Part shown: piece by piece, positions 1 to 7,249 of the stretch
Layout of the letters: the number at the start of each line of letters is the position of its first letter
How positions within the stretch are numbered: position 1 is the first letter of the stretch
From: Deltaproteobacteria bacterium
GTDB taxonomy: Bacteria > Desulfobacterota_C > Deferrisomatia > Deferrisomatales > JACRMM01
Length of the DNA: 8,510 bases
Assembly: GCA_016218905.1 (NCBI GenBank)
Contig: JACRCS010000723.1
Coordinates: 1 to 8,510, forward strand
Direction: 5' to 3'
Position numbers and translations under genes: made by a program
The notes under the pieces: generated by a model
The model's database searches: none
What the model saw: only the letters and a program-made list of their open reading frames with translations
Told to the model about the DNA's origin: nothing

Positions 1-431
1 GACCACCATGATCGCAGAGTGGTTCTCGACGGCGAGCTTCTTGAGGAGCGCCATGACGTTCTTGCCGTTCTCGGTGTCGAGGGCTGCGGTCGGCTCGTCG
101 GCCAGGACCACCCTCGGCCGATTGGCGAGGGCCCTTGCGATGGCGACTCGTTGAGACTCTCCCCCCGAGAGGCTCGAAGGAAAGCTCCTCTGCCGGTGCT
201 CCAGGTTTAGGTCGGCCAGAAGCTCCCTCGCCCGATCCTTCGCCTCCTTGCCGCGGATGCCGTTTAGCTCCAGCACGATGGTGACGTTTTCGAGGGTGCT
301 CAGGAAGGGGATCAAGTTATGAGCCTGGAAGATGAAACCGAGTCTTTGCCGGCGGATCTTCTTGAGGTCCAGACCCTTCTTCCAACCCCCGTCGGCGACC
401 ACCGTTCCGTCCAAGACCACCCGGCCTACGG

Positions 432-452
432 TCGGCTCGTTGAACAAGCCGA
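432..452 (-). other. Stem-loop one base downstream of the in-frame TGA
   Basis: On the minus strand TCGGCTTG and CGAGCCGA can pair around a five-base loop TTCAA, giving eight pairs including one T-G wobble. The stem starts one base after the TGA at 456-454. It lies inside coding sequence and may be chance in GC-rich DNA. It does not look like a canonical bacterial SECIS: the loop is too close to the TGA and lacks the usual GU-containing apical loop. Confidence 0.4.
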
Positions 453-453
453 T

Positions 454-456
454 TCA
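454..456 (-). other. In-frame TGA within the ABC ATPase reading frame (codon 57)
   Basis: Reading the minus strand, the codons around this point are ACG ACG ATC ATT ACC TGA ATC GGC. Both flanks match the ABC ATPase consensus in the same frame, so this is a nonsense codon and not the end of the gene. Single substitutions from Cys, Trp, Arg or Gly codons could produce it. Genome-wide reassignment of UGA is unlikely because all nine other genes whose 3' end is visible also stop with TGA. Confidence 0.85.
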
Positions 457-620
457 GGTAATGATCGTCGTCTTCCCCGAGCCGGAAGGTCCGAGGATGG
501 CTACCAACTCCCCTGGCGCGACCTGGAGGGACGCGTCCGCGAGAGCCGTGACCGCAGTGTGGCCCTTCCCATAGATCTTGGTCAGGTTTTCGACCTCGAC
601 GGCGTACGTCTGCGTCTCGC

Positions 621-1823
621 TCATCCGCTGAGCGCCTCGGAAGCCTCGACCTTCAAGGCCTTCCGGATCCCGATCAGGCTCGCGACGACGCAGATGGCCA
701 TCACGATCCCGAAGAGCACCTGGAGGTCGAGCGGCACCAGCTCCACCCGTCTCGGGAACTTGTCATAGGTCATCCGGATGATCCCGTAGCCAACGCCGTA
801 CGCCACGACCCCCATGAGGAGTGACTGCTCCAAGATCAACCCGACGATCACCCGGTTTTGCGACCCGATGAGCTTCAGCGTGGCGATCACCCGGAGCTTG
901 TCCAAGGTCAGGGTGTAGATGATGAGCGAGATGATGACGGCGGAGATCACGAGAAGGATGATCCGAAAGAGGCCGAGCTGCTGCTTGGACTTGGCGATCA
1001 TTCCCTCGGTGAGAATCTTCCCTTGCTCTGCGTTGGAGATGGGGCGGTAGTGGTTCCAGCGGCGGATCCGGTCTTGGACCTCCTCCAGGTTTGCGCCCGG
1101 GGCAAGCTTCGCGACCACGGCGTTCACGATGTGCGTCGAACCCGCAAGGGTGCTCACCTGCGGGGCCAGGGCCTCGCCTTGCGCAGGAGAGAGGAAGGTG
1201 AGCTGTGCGAGCTTCGCCGCCGTTTTCGCCCGACTGTTGCGGATCGCGTCGTTGTCGTCTTGGAACTGGATCTCCTGGGCGTCGGCCAGGCTCACGTAGG
1301 CGACCGGGTCCCCCCCGGAGCCGACCATCTTCTCGGTGATCCCCACCACGGTGTAGTCGTGGAGCCCCAGGCGGATCTTGTCGCCCAGAGGGACCTTGAG
1401 GCTCTTGTTCGCGACCATCTCGTAGTGCTTCTGGCCGATTCCGCGGCCTGCGACGATCGTCGGGGGACCGCCGAGCCCGCCCAGCTCGTAGCCCAGGAGG
1501 AAGAAGCGCAGGGGCTTCCCAGCCCTCTCGATCTGGATGTTCTGGAAGGAAAGGCCCGAGGCCTTGAGGACACCGGGGACCGCGGCGATCCGGTATTTCA
1601 CGTCCTCGGCGATCCGGGAGTTTGCGGCAAACGGGCCGTTCGTGTCCTGCTGCACGACCCAGAGATCGCCCCCCGAAGCCTTGAGGAGGGACAGGGCATC
1701 GCTCACGAGGCCCCGGTAGATGCCCCCCATGCTCATCACCACCGCGAGGAGGAGGCCGAGCCCTGCGCAGGTCTGCAGGAAGCGTCCCCGGTTGTGGCGG
1801 ATGTCCCGGATCGCGAGGTTCAC
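621..1823 (-). CDS. MacB/DevC-like ABC transporter permease (FtsX family)
   Basis: This is a 400-residue inner-membrane subunit of a tripartite ABC efflux pump. The topology is that of the FtsX/MacB group: one helix near residues 16-38, a large periplasmic domain to about 283, then three helices near 284-306, 325-347 and 368-390. The cytoplasmic stretch between helices 2 and 3 ([16 protein letters not shown]) resembles the coupling region that contacts the ATPase. The periplasmic motif [19 protein letters not shown] (53-71) resembles DevC-type permeases of the DevBCA-TolC systems. The start is GTG, overlapping the membrane-fusion protein stop as GTGA, and the stop overlaps the ATPase start as ATGA. 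Both overlaps suggest coupled translation and fixed subunit ratios. There is no sign of damage in this gene. Family membership is clear; the substrate cannot be read from the sequence. Confidence 0.9.
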   Translation of the reverse strand: MNLAIRDIRHNRGRFLQTCAGLGLLLAVVMSMGGIYRGLVSDALSLLKASGGDLWVVQQDTNGPFAANSRIAEDVKYRIAAVPGVLKASGLSFQNIQIERAGKPLRFFLLGYELGGLGGPPTIVAGRGIGQKHYEMVANKSLKVPLGDKIRLGLHDYTVVGITEKMVGSGGDPVAYVSLADAQEIQFQDDNDAIRNSRAKTAAKLAQLTFLSPAQGEALAPQVSTLAGSTHIVNAVVAKLAPGANLEEVQDRIRRWNHYRPISNAEQGKILTEGMIAKSKQQLGLFRIILLVISAVIISLIIYTLTLDKLRVIATLKLIGSQNRVIVGLILEQSLLMGVVAYGVGYGIIRMTYDKFPRRVELVPLDLQVLFGIVMAICVVASLIGIRKALKVEASEALSG

Positions 1824-2992
1824 CGTGCCACCTTGACCCGTTGCCCTTCCTTGAACTGGAGCATCTTCTCCGCAGGCGCGAGGGCGATGACCTCGTTACC
1901 CGTCAGACCCGAAAGCACCTCCGACAGCCCCTTCCGGTCCTCGATGCCGACACCAACCTCCCGAAACCGCAGCTTCTCGCCCTCTACGAGCCAGACTCCC
2001 CGGTTCTTTCCGCGGGACGCGAGCGCCTTGGCAGTTACGCAGGGGGCCGCCGGCTTCACCTGAGAGACGATGTAGACCTCGGCCTGTTCTCCCAGTCGGA
2101 AGTCCGTGAGGGGCGGGTCGAAGGCCACGTCTACCTCCGACTCCTCGGTGACCCGGTCGCTTTCACGCCCCAGGCGCGCGACCCTCCCGAGGAAGAGCTT
2201 CCCCGGGGCCGAGCGCAGCGCGATCTGGGCCTTCTTGCCGACGGCCACGCCGCCGAGTTGGGACTCGTCCACGTTGGCCGCCACCCAGACGGTCCGGGGA
2301 TCGGCCAGCCGGAAGATGGCCACGCCCGGCGTTACCGTGGCTCCTCTTTCCAGGTCGCGTGAAATGATCAGACCGCTCTCCGGAGCATAGACCAAGGTGT
2401 CTGCGACGCGGGTCCGGGCGACGCCGAGGTTGGCACGGTTCGCTGTCTGATCGCGCCCGGCCACTTCGATCGCCGCCGTGACGCGGGCCACCTCTTCCTT
2501 GGCAACCCGGTAGGTGTTCTCGTATTGCTCGGCCTCCATCCGAGAGACCAGGTTTCGCTCGGCGAGGTTGCGGAAGCGTCCCGCGTTCTTCTCCGCCAAT
2601 TCCAGATTCGCCTTGGCCTTCTTGAGGTTGGCTTCCTCCATGGCGAGGGCGGAAGCAGTCTTCTCCAACCCGGCCTGCGCCTGCAGAACCTGCTGGTTCA
2701 CGTCGTCGTTTTCCAGCTTGGCCAGGAGTTGCCCGCGTTTCACGAAGTCGCCCTGGTCGGCGTAGAGGTCCAGAATTCGGCCGGTGGTCTTGGTGGAAAC
2801 CGGCACGACGACCTTGGCCTCGACCGTCCCATTGCCGTAGACCTGGGCCGTGAGGTCGCGCCGTTCGATCCTTGCCGTCTTGACCTCTTGCGGCGCCAGC
2901 ACCGTCTTCTTCAGACCAGCGAAAGCGGCCAGCGCCAGGAGGGGCCAAACGACGAAACGCTTGTTGTTCATCAAGAATCGAAGCAGTTTCAC
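1820..2992 (-). CDS. HlyD/DevB-like periplasmic adaptor (membrane fusion protein, RND/ABC type)
   Basis: This 390-residue adaptor links the inner-membrane permease to the TolC-type channel. It has a short cytoplasmic head, one membrane anchor (about residues 14-27), the first half of a barrel-sandwich (lipoyl-like) domain (about 58-95, with STKTTGRILDLYADQGDFVK at 66-85), and a long Ala/Glu/Lys-rich alpha-helical hairpin (about 96-197). The second lipoyl half follows (LVYAPESGLI, 200-209), then beta-barrel segments including DPRTVWVAANVDES (231-244) and the membrane-proximal domain. I chose the GTG at 2992 because GGGAG lies seven bases upstream; an ATG at 2971 is a weaker alternative. It follows the TolC-like gene by 24 bases and overlaps the permease start by four. 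It looks complete. Confidence 0.91.
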   Translation of the reverse strand: MKLLRFLMNNKRFVVWPLLALAAFAGLKKTVLAPQEVKTARIERRDLTAQVYGNGTVEAKVVVPVSTKTTGRILDLYADQGDFVKRGQLLAKLENDDVNQQVLQAQAGLEKTASALAMEEANLKKAKANLELAEKNAGRFRNLAERNLVSRMEAEQYENTYRVAKEEVARVTAAIEVAGRDQTANRANLGVARTRVADTLVYAPESGLIISRDLERGATVTPGVAIFRLADPRTVWVAANVDESQLGGVAVGKKAQIALRSAPGKLFLGRVARLGRESDRVTEESEVDVAFDPPLTDFRLGEQAEVYIVSQVKPAAPCVTAKALASRGKNRGVWLVEGEKLRFREVGVGIEDRKGLSEVLSGLTGNEVIALAPAEKMLQFKEGQRVKVAR

Positions 2993-2999
2993 GATCTGA

Positions 3000-3004
3000 C
3001 TCCC
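3000..3004 (-). promoter_or_regulatory. Ribosome binding site for the membrane fusion protein
   Basis: The minus strand reads GGGAG, seven bases, then GTG. This is the evidence for starting the adaptor at the GTG at 2992 and not at the internal ATG at 2971. Confidence 0.6.
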
Positions 3005-3016
3005 AATGGGCGCATT

Positions 3017-4279
3017 TCAGGGTTTACGGCCCGCGGCCCGATCCAGACGCGCAAGAGCCAACAGGTAGTCGAACATGGCGCGGATATTCGCGGTATCGGC
3101 CGAAAGAGCCTGGGCTTGGGCGTCGGTCACCTCGATGAGGCTCCCCACGCCTTCGCGGTACCGCTCCAGGGCAAGGGTTTGCGTTTCCTTGGCTGCGTCC
3201 ACCTCTTTGCCCGTCGAGGCGATTCGCGCCGAGGCCTCACGGGACGCCAGCCAGGCGGCCTCCACGTCCTTCGCCACGACGAGCCTCTCGTTCTGAACCT
3301 CGGCCGCCAGGGCGCGCAGGGAAGCCCGAGACTCCCTCTCCTTCATCACGGTGGAGAAACCGGAGAAGATCGGAACCGTCAGGTTCGCCCCGACAGACCA
3401 GACGTTGCGGTCGGGGAGAAGTGCGTCGCCGGCGTGGCCATAGCTCGCGGATGCAGAGATCGTGGGCAGGAACTCGCTGCGAACGGTCTTGAGGTTGCCT
3501 TCACCCGCGGCTCGGAATGCGTCCAGACGCTTGAGTTCTCCTCGGTTGGCATAGGCCTGTTGCTGGAGTTCGGCGAGACCCGGCGCAGCGGCAGGCTGCA
3601 CGGAAACCCCCGCGAGTCCCCGGCCGTCGAGGGACGGAAGGCCCATGGCGTTGGCCAGCTCCACTCGCGCCAGATCCCGGTTGTTCTGAGCCTGTAGGAG
3701 CGACGTCTTCGCCGAGAAGAGATTCGCTTCCGCCTTGGCGACGTCCACCTTGGAGCGCACCCCCTGCTCGAAAAACGCCTGCGCTTGGCGGTAGAGGTCG
3801 TCCCGCACCTTGAGGGTCGCCTCGGTGGCGGCCACCTCTTTCTCCGTCCCCAGCAGGAGGTAGTACGCGGCCTTCACGCGAAAGGCGAGGTCCTGGCGGG
3901 TCAAGGTGAGCGTCTCCGCAGCTGCGCTGCGGTTGGCCCTTGCCGCTTCGGTTCCGCCTGCCGTGCGGCCGAAGTCCCAGAGGGTTTGTTTCACCGAGAG
4001 GGCCACCGTGTAGACATCTGCCCTCTTCGTGTCGCCGAGGGTGGGAAAGTAGGAACGGGCGTTGGCCCCGTCGGCGGTACCACTGACCTGGGGGAAGTAG
4101 CCGGCCCGAGCCTGTCCAATCCTCGCCTCGGCCGCGTTCACGTTCTCCTGGGCCTCGGCCGCCAGCGGATGATGTTCAAGAGCCGTGGCCAAGGCTTCGT
4201 CGAGTGTCAGCGGCTCGGTGGCGAAGACAGGGGTGGCGACAAACGCCAGGAGCAGAGCGAGAATCACGAAGAGTCTCAT
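3017..4279 (-). CDS. TolC-family outer membrane efflux channel
   Basis: This 420-residue protein is the outer-membrane exit duct of the pump. A clear Sec signal peptide (MRLFVILALLLAFVATPVFA, likely cut after residue 20) precedes the OEP-type sequence LTLDEALATALEHHP. Two OEP repeats follow: residues of about 23-205 and about 225-415. Both show the usual long Ala/Glu/Arg-rich helices and short strand regions (for example NVWSVGANLTVPIFSGF in the second). The length is close to the family norm. The frame stays open to a possible start at 4354, but the ATG at 4279 puts the signal peptide at the N terminus and avoids overlap with the methyltransferase gene, which ends at 4332. No good Shine-Dalgarno sequence is visible in front of it, so the start rests on the signal peptide. 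It is the first of four consecutive pump genes. Confidence 0.92.
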   Translation of the reverse strand: MRLFVILALLLAFVATPVFATEPLTLDEALATALEHHPLAAEAQENVNAAEARIGQARAGYFPQVSGTADGANARSYFPTLGDTKRADVYTVALSVKQTLWDFGRTAGGTEAARANRSAAAETLTLTRQDLAFRVKAAYYLLLGTEKEVAATEATLKVRDDLYRQAQAFFEQGVRSKVDVAKAEANLFSAKTSLLQAQNNRDLARVELANAMGLPSLDGRGLAGVSVQPAAAPGLAELQQQAYANRGELKRLDAFRAAGEGNLKTVRSEFLPTISASASYGHAGDALLPDRNVWSVGANLTVPIFSGFSTVMKERESRASLRALAAEVQNERLVVAKDVEAAWLASREASARIASTGKEVDAAKETQTLALERYREGVGSLIEVTDAQAQALSADTANIRAMFDYLLALARLDRAAGRKP

Positions 4280-4331
4280 CGTGTGCACGGCCGGTCGTGC
4301 GGGAAACGACTGGGCTTCGAGAGGCGCATGT

Positions 4332-5540
4332 TCAAAAGATGGGCGTGGGGACACGCCCCCAGCCGGTTTCGGCCGGAAGGTCGCGCACGTCTTCCAGAAC
4401 GAGGTTGTGGATGTCCACGTCGGCCATGAAGAGGGGGCTTCGCTTTGTGTTGATCCCGAAGAACCCGGCTGGGTTCGGTTGCCCGCTCTGCACCTCCGCG
4501 TGAAGGAAGATCATCCTTCGGACCATGCCGTTGCCGGTGGCGGGCATCGCCGCGCCGGAGCCCATGTCGTGGTGCATCGCCGCGTGGCCGTTCTCCAGGT
4601 GCCGGAACGGGTGAAAGATCCAGTCGCCGATCATGGCGAAGGTGTGGTGGCGCTTGTAGAGCTGCCACTCCCCGCCGGTGTCGGCGATCATCCCCTGCAT
4701 CACGTAGTCCTTGGGCATGAAGTAGACGAGGAACGGCCCCGGCTGGTTGTCCAGCCGTGCCTTGATCTCCGGCATCTCCAGCACGGACGCCATCCTGTGG
4801 TTGAGCATCATCAGGTCGTTCGGCAGGATGGCCAGGGCGGTGGTTGACCCTTCGGACCAGAGGGGCAAGGCAGCCACGGTGTAGGACCTTAAGGCAAAGG
4901 CACCGCCGACCGTTCCGGCAGCGAGGACCAGGAGCACCACTGTGGCTCGGAGCGAGGGATTGCGAAGCGGCAGGAGCTTTCCGAAGATGCCTTCAACCCC
5001 CTTCGGCAGGAACAGCCCCGTGCGGTCCATGTACTCGCGGTAGCCCTCCCCAAATTGCCCGAGCATGCGCCGTTCTTCGTCTCTGGCGAGGAGGGTGTAG
5101 AGGGCGACCATGACGGCCCAAAGGGCGATGACCAGAAACCGAGGCCAGAGGATGGAGAGACCGAGGCCCGTCACGGCGAGCCCGAGGTACTGGGGATGGC
5201 GGATCCACGAGTAGAGCCCCCGGAGGGCGACCCCCTTTTTCGTGAACTTGTTGAAGTACACCTGGCCGGCACAGACGAAGAACGTGACCGCGCCCACGAC
5301 GAAGAGGACCGACCCGGCCACCCGCACAATCTTCAACAACGCATCCGGGGGCGAGACCATGTGCGGGAGGAAGAAGGCCGTCAGCCAGCGGGTCGCCGGA
5401 CTCTGGGCCAGCGAAAGGAGGAAGGGGTTGAAGGCCGCGTAGAAGAAGGCGGCCGCGGGGCTGATCATGATCAGGATTTCGAGCCCGATTACGAAATAGA
5501 GCAGGATCACGCCACGAAACACGGCTTTCGGTTGGTTCAC
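4332..5540 (-). CDS. ICMT/CzcN-like membrane methyltransferase with a long uncharacterised C-terminal domain
   Basis: Residues 1-182 look like the isoprenylcysteine carboxyl methyltransferase/phospholipid methyltransferase superfamily. Membrane helices lie near 9-33, 72-94 and 117-152. The SAM-binding signature GLYSWIRHPQYLG is at 108-120, followed by ARDEERRML and FGEGYREYMDRTG (152-175). A further helix (about 199-218) leads into a tail of about 180 residues that I do not recognise. The tail is rich in His and Met (KRHHTFAMIGDWIFHPFRH at 296-314; NGHAAMHHDMGSGAAM at 317-332). CzcN and NccN, encoded in the czc and ncc metal-resistance operons, belong to this methyltransferase family, which suits the neighbours here. 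The acceptor substrate is unknown. The start is GTG at 5540 with GGGAGGA seven bases upstream; the frame extends to 5588 but without an equal signal. At 402 residues it is about twice the size of a plain ICMT-like protein. Confidence 0.82.
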   Translation of the reverse strand: MNQPKAVFRGVILLYFVIGLEILIMISPAAAFFYAAFNPFLLSLAQSPATRWLTAFFLPHMVSPPDALLKIVRVAGSVLFVVGAVTFFVCAGQVYFNKFTKKGVALRGLYSWIRHPQYLGLAVTGLGLSILWPRFLVIALWAVMVALYTLLARDEERRMLGQFGEGYREYMDRTGLFLPKGVEGIFGKLLPLRNPSLRATVVLLVLAAGTVGGAFALRSYTVAALPLWSEGSTTALAILPNDLMMLNHRMASVLEMPEIKARLDNQPGPFLVYFMPKDYVMQGMIADTGGEWQLYKRHHTFAMIGDWIFHPFRHLENGHAAMHHDMGSGAAMPATGNGMVRRMIFLHAEVQSGQPNPAGFFGINTKRSPLFMADVDIHNLVLEDVRDLPAETGWGRVPTPIF

Positions 5541-5547
5541 GGGATTC

Positions 5548-5554
5548 TCCTCCC
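5548..5554 (-). promoter_or_regulatory. Ribosome binding site for the methyltransferase gene
   Basis: GGGAGGA on the minus strand lies seven bases before GTG at 5540. It is the strongest Shine-Dalgarno match in the window and decides the start of this gene over the upstream in-frame codon at 5588. Confidence 0.7.
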
Positions 5555-5598
5555 TGTTGGAATCGGGGCTGAATGGAATGGAAACCAAAGGCTCCTTC

Positions 5599-6105
5599 TC
5601 AAGGCTTCCCTTCTGTGCCTTGCGCCTTGTCCACGGATCTCATCCACGGAGGAGCGGCCGGCTGGGCCTGTTCAATCCTCTCCCGCAGGATGCCGAAGAA
5701 TTGCGCCCGCTGCTCTGCGGTGAAGAAAGCGCCCTCCTCGACCAGGTGGCCGATCACGGCGTCCTGCATGACTCGCTGCAACTCCCGGATCCTCTCTTGG
5801 GTGGCGCGTACGGATTCAAGGTCCTGTTCCGGCTGCGCCAGCAGATCCACCAGACGAAGCTGTTCCTGTTTGATCTCCCCGCCGACCTCCTTCATCCGAG
5901 CGTGGAACCTCTGTCGGATCGGCTCGAACTTCCGCTGCTGCGCCTCGGTCATGTGGAGCGCCTGGTAGGGGAGAGGGCCGCCGTGCGGCGCGGGCTGGCT
6001 TCCCCCTGCCCACCGGGGCACCTCCCTGTAGAGATAGGTCCCGAGGAAGGCGACGTTCAAAACCACGGAGAAGAGGATCGCTATGCGCCGCAGATTCTCG
6101 CTCAT
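5599..6105 (-). CDS. Spy/CpxP/CnrX-like membrane-anchored periplasmic metal-sensor protein
   Basis: This 168-residue protein has one N-terminal membrane anchor (about 8-27) and a periplasmic region predicted to be almost wholly helical. Two LTxxQ-like motifs typical of the Spy/CpxP/ZraP/CnrX group are visible: MTEAQ (52-56) and FTAEQ (128-132), separated by a charged amphipathic helical stretch (57-125). His41, His51, His68 and His120 are candidate metal ligands. It starts at ATG 6105, overlapping the anti-sigma stop as ATGA; the frame is open further upstream, but that part lies inside the anti-sigma gene. By analogy with CnrX of the CnrYXH system, the inferred role is to sense periplasmic metal or misfolding and pass the signal to the anti-sigma factor. 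Family membership is probable; the ligand is not known. Confidence 0.83.
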   Translation of the reverse strand: MSENLRRIAILFSVVLNVAFLGTYLYREVPRWAGGSQPAPHGGPLPYQALHMTEAQQRKFEPIRQRFHARMKEVGGEIKQEQLRLVDLLAQPEQDLESVRATQERIRELQRVMQDAVIGHLVEEGAFFTAEQRAQFFGILRERIEQAQPAAPPWMRSVDKAQGTEGKP

Positions 6106-6608
6106 CGTCCGCCTTCCTCGGGTGACCCCACGGTCAGGTATGCAGCGGCAATCGACTCGGGAGGTGCCGAACCAAACCACTCCAGCCCGTCCAGTTCCAT
6201 GGCGGCAACCGAGGCGGCTTGCCCTCGGTGCGCCGGGACCAGCTGCCCGGCCGTAAACACCCCCACAAGACTCGCCGCGACGGCTGCACCGCAGGCCGCG
6301 ACGCGCATGGACACCGACATCGTTCGTAGGGTCTGCGCAAACGAACCGACCGCGCCCTCGATCGGCGACAGGCGTTCCACCCTTCGGGTCCTGCGCACCG
6401 CCTCTGCAGCCACCCGAGCGGCGAGCCCCTCAGGGACCGCCGGGACAGACAACTCCCCGAGAAGCCGGCTCACCTCGCCAAGATGTGCGAGTTGGGCCTG
6501 GCACGAGGGGCAACCTTCCACGTGGCGGCAGATTCTTCGGCTTCGGAAACCCGAGAGTTCGCCGTCAACGTAGGCATTCAGACGAGCAAGAACGTGCTGG
6601 CACTTCAT
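6102..6608 (-). CDS. Zinc-finger (ZAS) transmembrane anti-sigma factor
   Basis: This 168-residue protein is expected to bind and silence the ECF sigma factor encoded just upstream. The N-terminal domain carries the ZAS zinc-ligand pattern: Cys3, His29, Cys33 and Cys36, the last three as RHVEGCPSC. A basic linker follows, then one hydrophobic segment (about 102-124, MRVAACGAAVAASLVGVFTA), then a short periplasmic tail of about 45 residues. The start is ATG at 6608 with TAGGAG six bases upstream. The gap to the sigma gene is 54 bases, and the stop overlaps the start of the Spy-like gene. Order and topology fit the usual sigma/anti-sigma/periplasmic-sensor module. Release could be by regulated proteolysis or by metal or redox change at the Cys cluster; the sequence does not show which. 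Confidence 0.9.
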   Translation of the reverse strand: MKCQHVLARLNAYVDGELSGFRSRRICRHVEGCPSCQAQLAHLGEVSRLLGELSVPAVPEGLAARVAAEAVRRTRRVERLSPIEGAVGSFAQTLRTMSVSMRVAACGAAVAASLVGVFTAGQLVPAHRGQAASVAAMELDGLEWFGSAPPESIAAAYLTVGSPEEGGR

Positions 6609-6614
6609 GACGCG

Positions 6615-6620
6615 CTCCTA
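6615..6620 (-). promoter_or_regulatory. Ribosome binding site for the anti-sigma gene
   Basis: TAGGAG on the minus strand lies six bases before the ATG at 6608. It shows that the anti-sigma factor has its own initiation signal and does not rely only on coupling to the sigma gene 54 bases upstream. Confidence 0.6.
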
Positions 6621-6662
6621 CATGGTTAAACGGGCGAGCCCCGAAAAACCCCTGCACAAAAT

Positions 6663-7202
6663 TCAATCCCCTTTCAGGGCGGCCAATCGCGCCTGAAGGG
6701 TCGCCCGGGCGCGGCCGAGAAGCCCTTCGACAGCCTTCGCCGAAGTCCCCATCGCCTGCGCGATCTCTGTGTAGCTCAACCCTTCGTAGTGCTTGAGGAC
6801 GAGGGCCATCCTCTGATTTGGCGGGAGAGCGAGGAGGGCGAGCCTCACCTCCCCCGCCTCCTGCCGAAGCCCCAACGCTTCCGCGGGGCTCGGGGCGGGA
6901 TCGGGGAGGTCAGGAAGCTCGTCGGTGTAGTCCGGGTGTTTCTTCTCCGCCCGGTCGATGCAGAGCCGACTGACCACTTGGTAGAGGTAGGTGCGAAAGC
7001 TTGCCGTGGGCCGATAACGGGGCGCGGCTTCGAAGATCTTGAGGAAGGCCTCTTGGACGACATCCTCGGCCTCTGCCGGGTCACGGAGAAATCGGAAGGC
7101 AACGCTCCAGGCGTGGCGTTGGTGAGCGAGCACCAGGTCGCGGAAGGCGTCCATGTCGCCCGTTCCCACGGCCAACATCCGTTCTTCGTCGGTGTGCTTC
7201 AC
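6663..7202 (-). CDS. ECF-type RNA polymerase sigma factor (sigma-70 family)
   Basis: From the GTG at 7202 this gives 179 residues, a normal ECF length. Region 2 spans about 12-88, with DPAEAEDVVQEAFLKIF (41-57, core binding) and FRTYLYQVVSRLCID (69-83, -10 recognition). A Pro/Asp-rich linker (about 95-110) follows. Region 4 spans about 113-175, with the helix-turn-helix LSYTEIAQAMGTSAKAVEGLL (142-162) for -35 recognition. The frame is open to a GTG at 7274, which would overlap the ChrA stop and add 24 Ser/Pro-rich residues; an ATG at 7178 is also possible. None has a convincing Shine-Dalgarno sequence, so the start is unsettled. Being followed by a zinc-finger anti-sigma and a periplasmic sensor, it most likely activates its own operon and the pump genes. 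Confidence 0.9.
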   Translation of the reverse strand: MKHTDEERMLAVGTGDMDAFRDLVLAHQRHAWSVAFRFLRDPAEAEDVVQEAFLKIFEAAPRYRPTASFRTYLYQVVSRLCIDRAEKKHPDYTDELPDLPDPAPSPAEALGLRQEAGEVRLALLALPPNQRMALVLKHYEGLSYTEIAQAMGTSAKAVEGLLGRARATLQARLAALKGD

Positions 7203-7206
7203 GGGT

Positions 7207-7247
7207 GAGGAACTTTCGGCTGTGGGCGACCGAGACGAGAGTTCCTC
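7207..7247. repeat. 8-bp perfect inverted repeat upstream of the sigma gene, arms containing GGAAC
   Basis: GAGGAACT at 7207-7214 and its exact reverse complement AGTTCCTC at 7240-7247 are separated by 25 bases, directly in front of the preferred sigma start. Each arm carries GGAAC, the core of many ECF -35 elements, one on each strand. No convincing matching -10 element is visible at 15-17 bases. It could be an operator, an RNA hairpin over the start region, or chance. Confidence 0.4.
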
Positions 7248-7249
7248 TG

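Larger units (their letters stand above)
1..624 (-). pseudogene. LolD/DevA/MacB-type ABC transporter ATPase, interrupted by in-frame TGA, 3' end beyond window
   Basis: This is the ATP-hydrolysing subunit expected to power the permease just upstream. Translation from the ATG at 624 gives 208 codons in one frame to the window edge. They hold the Walker A motif GPSGSGKTT (residues 45-53), Q-loop Gln100, ABC signature LSGGE (152-156) and Walker B with catalytic Glu, LADEPTAALD (174-183). The frame leaves the window just where the H-loop should come. Codon 57, six codons after the Walker A Lys51, is TGA (454-456). The family normally has a residue here in a hydrophobic helix, and homology resumes at once with IGLFNEPTVGRV. 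There is no frameshift, so the lesion is one nonsense codon. Unless read through, it leaves a useless 56-residue peptide. The start overlaps the permease stop (ATGA), implying translational coupling. A sequencing error is possible. The assignment to the lipoprotein/MacB/DevA export-type group is firm; the substrate is unknown. Confidence 0.88.

Noticed and set aside
454..456. Organism-wide recoding of UGA as an amino acid
   Set aside because: Nine genes in the window end naturally at TGA, at the expected family C termini and in overlap with the next start.
858..2063. 401-codon open frame on the plus strand
   Set aside because: It lies antisense to the ABC permease and adaptor genes. It has an Arg/Asp/Leu-heavy composition and no family motif. 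Long antisense frames are expected opposite GC-rich genes.
2525..3697. 390-codon open frame on the plus strand
   Set aside because: It runs antisense across the adaptor and TolC-like genes, spans their intergenic gap, and shows no recognisable domain.
5557..6573. 338-codon open frame on the plus strand
   Set aside because: It is antisense to the Spy-like and anti-sigma genes, both of which have clear family motifs on the minus strand.
6632..6641. GGGC-GA-GCCC near a T-rich stretch between the sigma and anti-sigma genes, as a terminator
   Set aside because: The loop is only two bases, the stem is four pairs, and the following bases on the minus strand are not a proper U tract. It does not support termination inside this operon.
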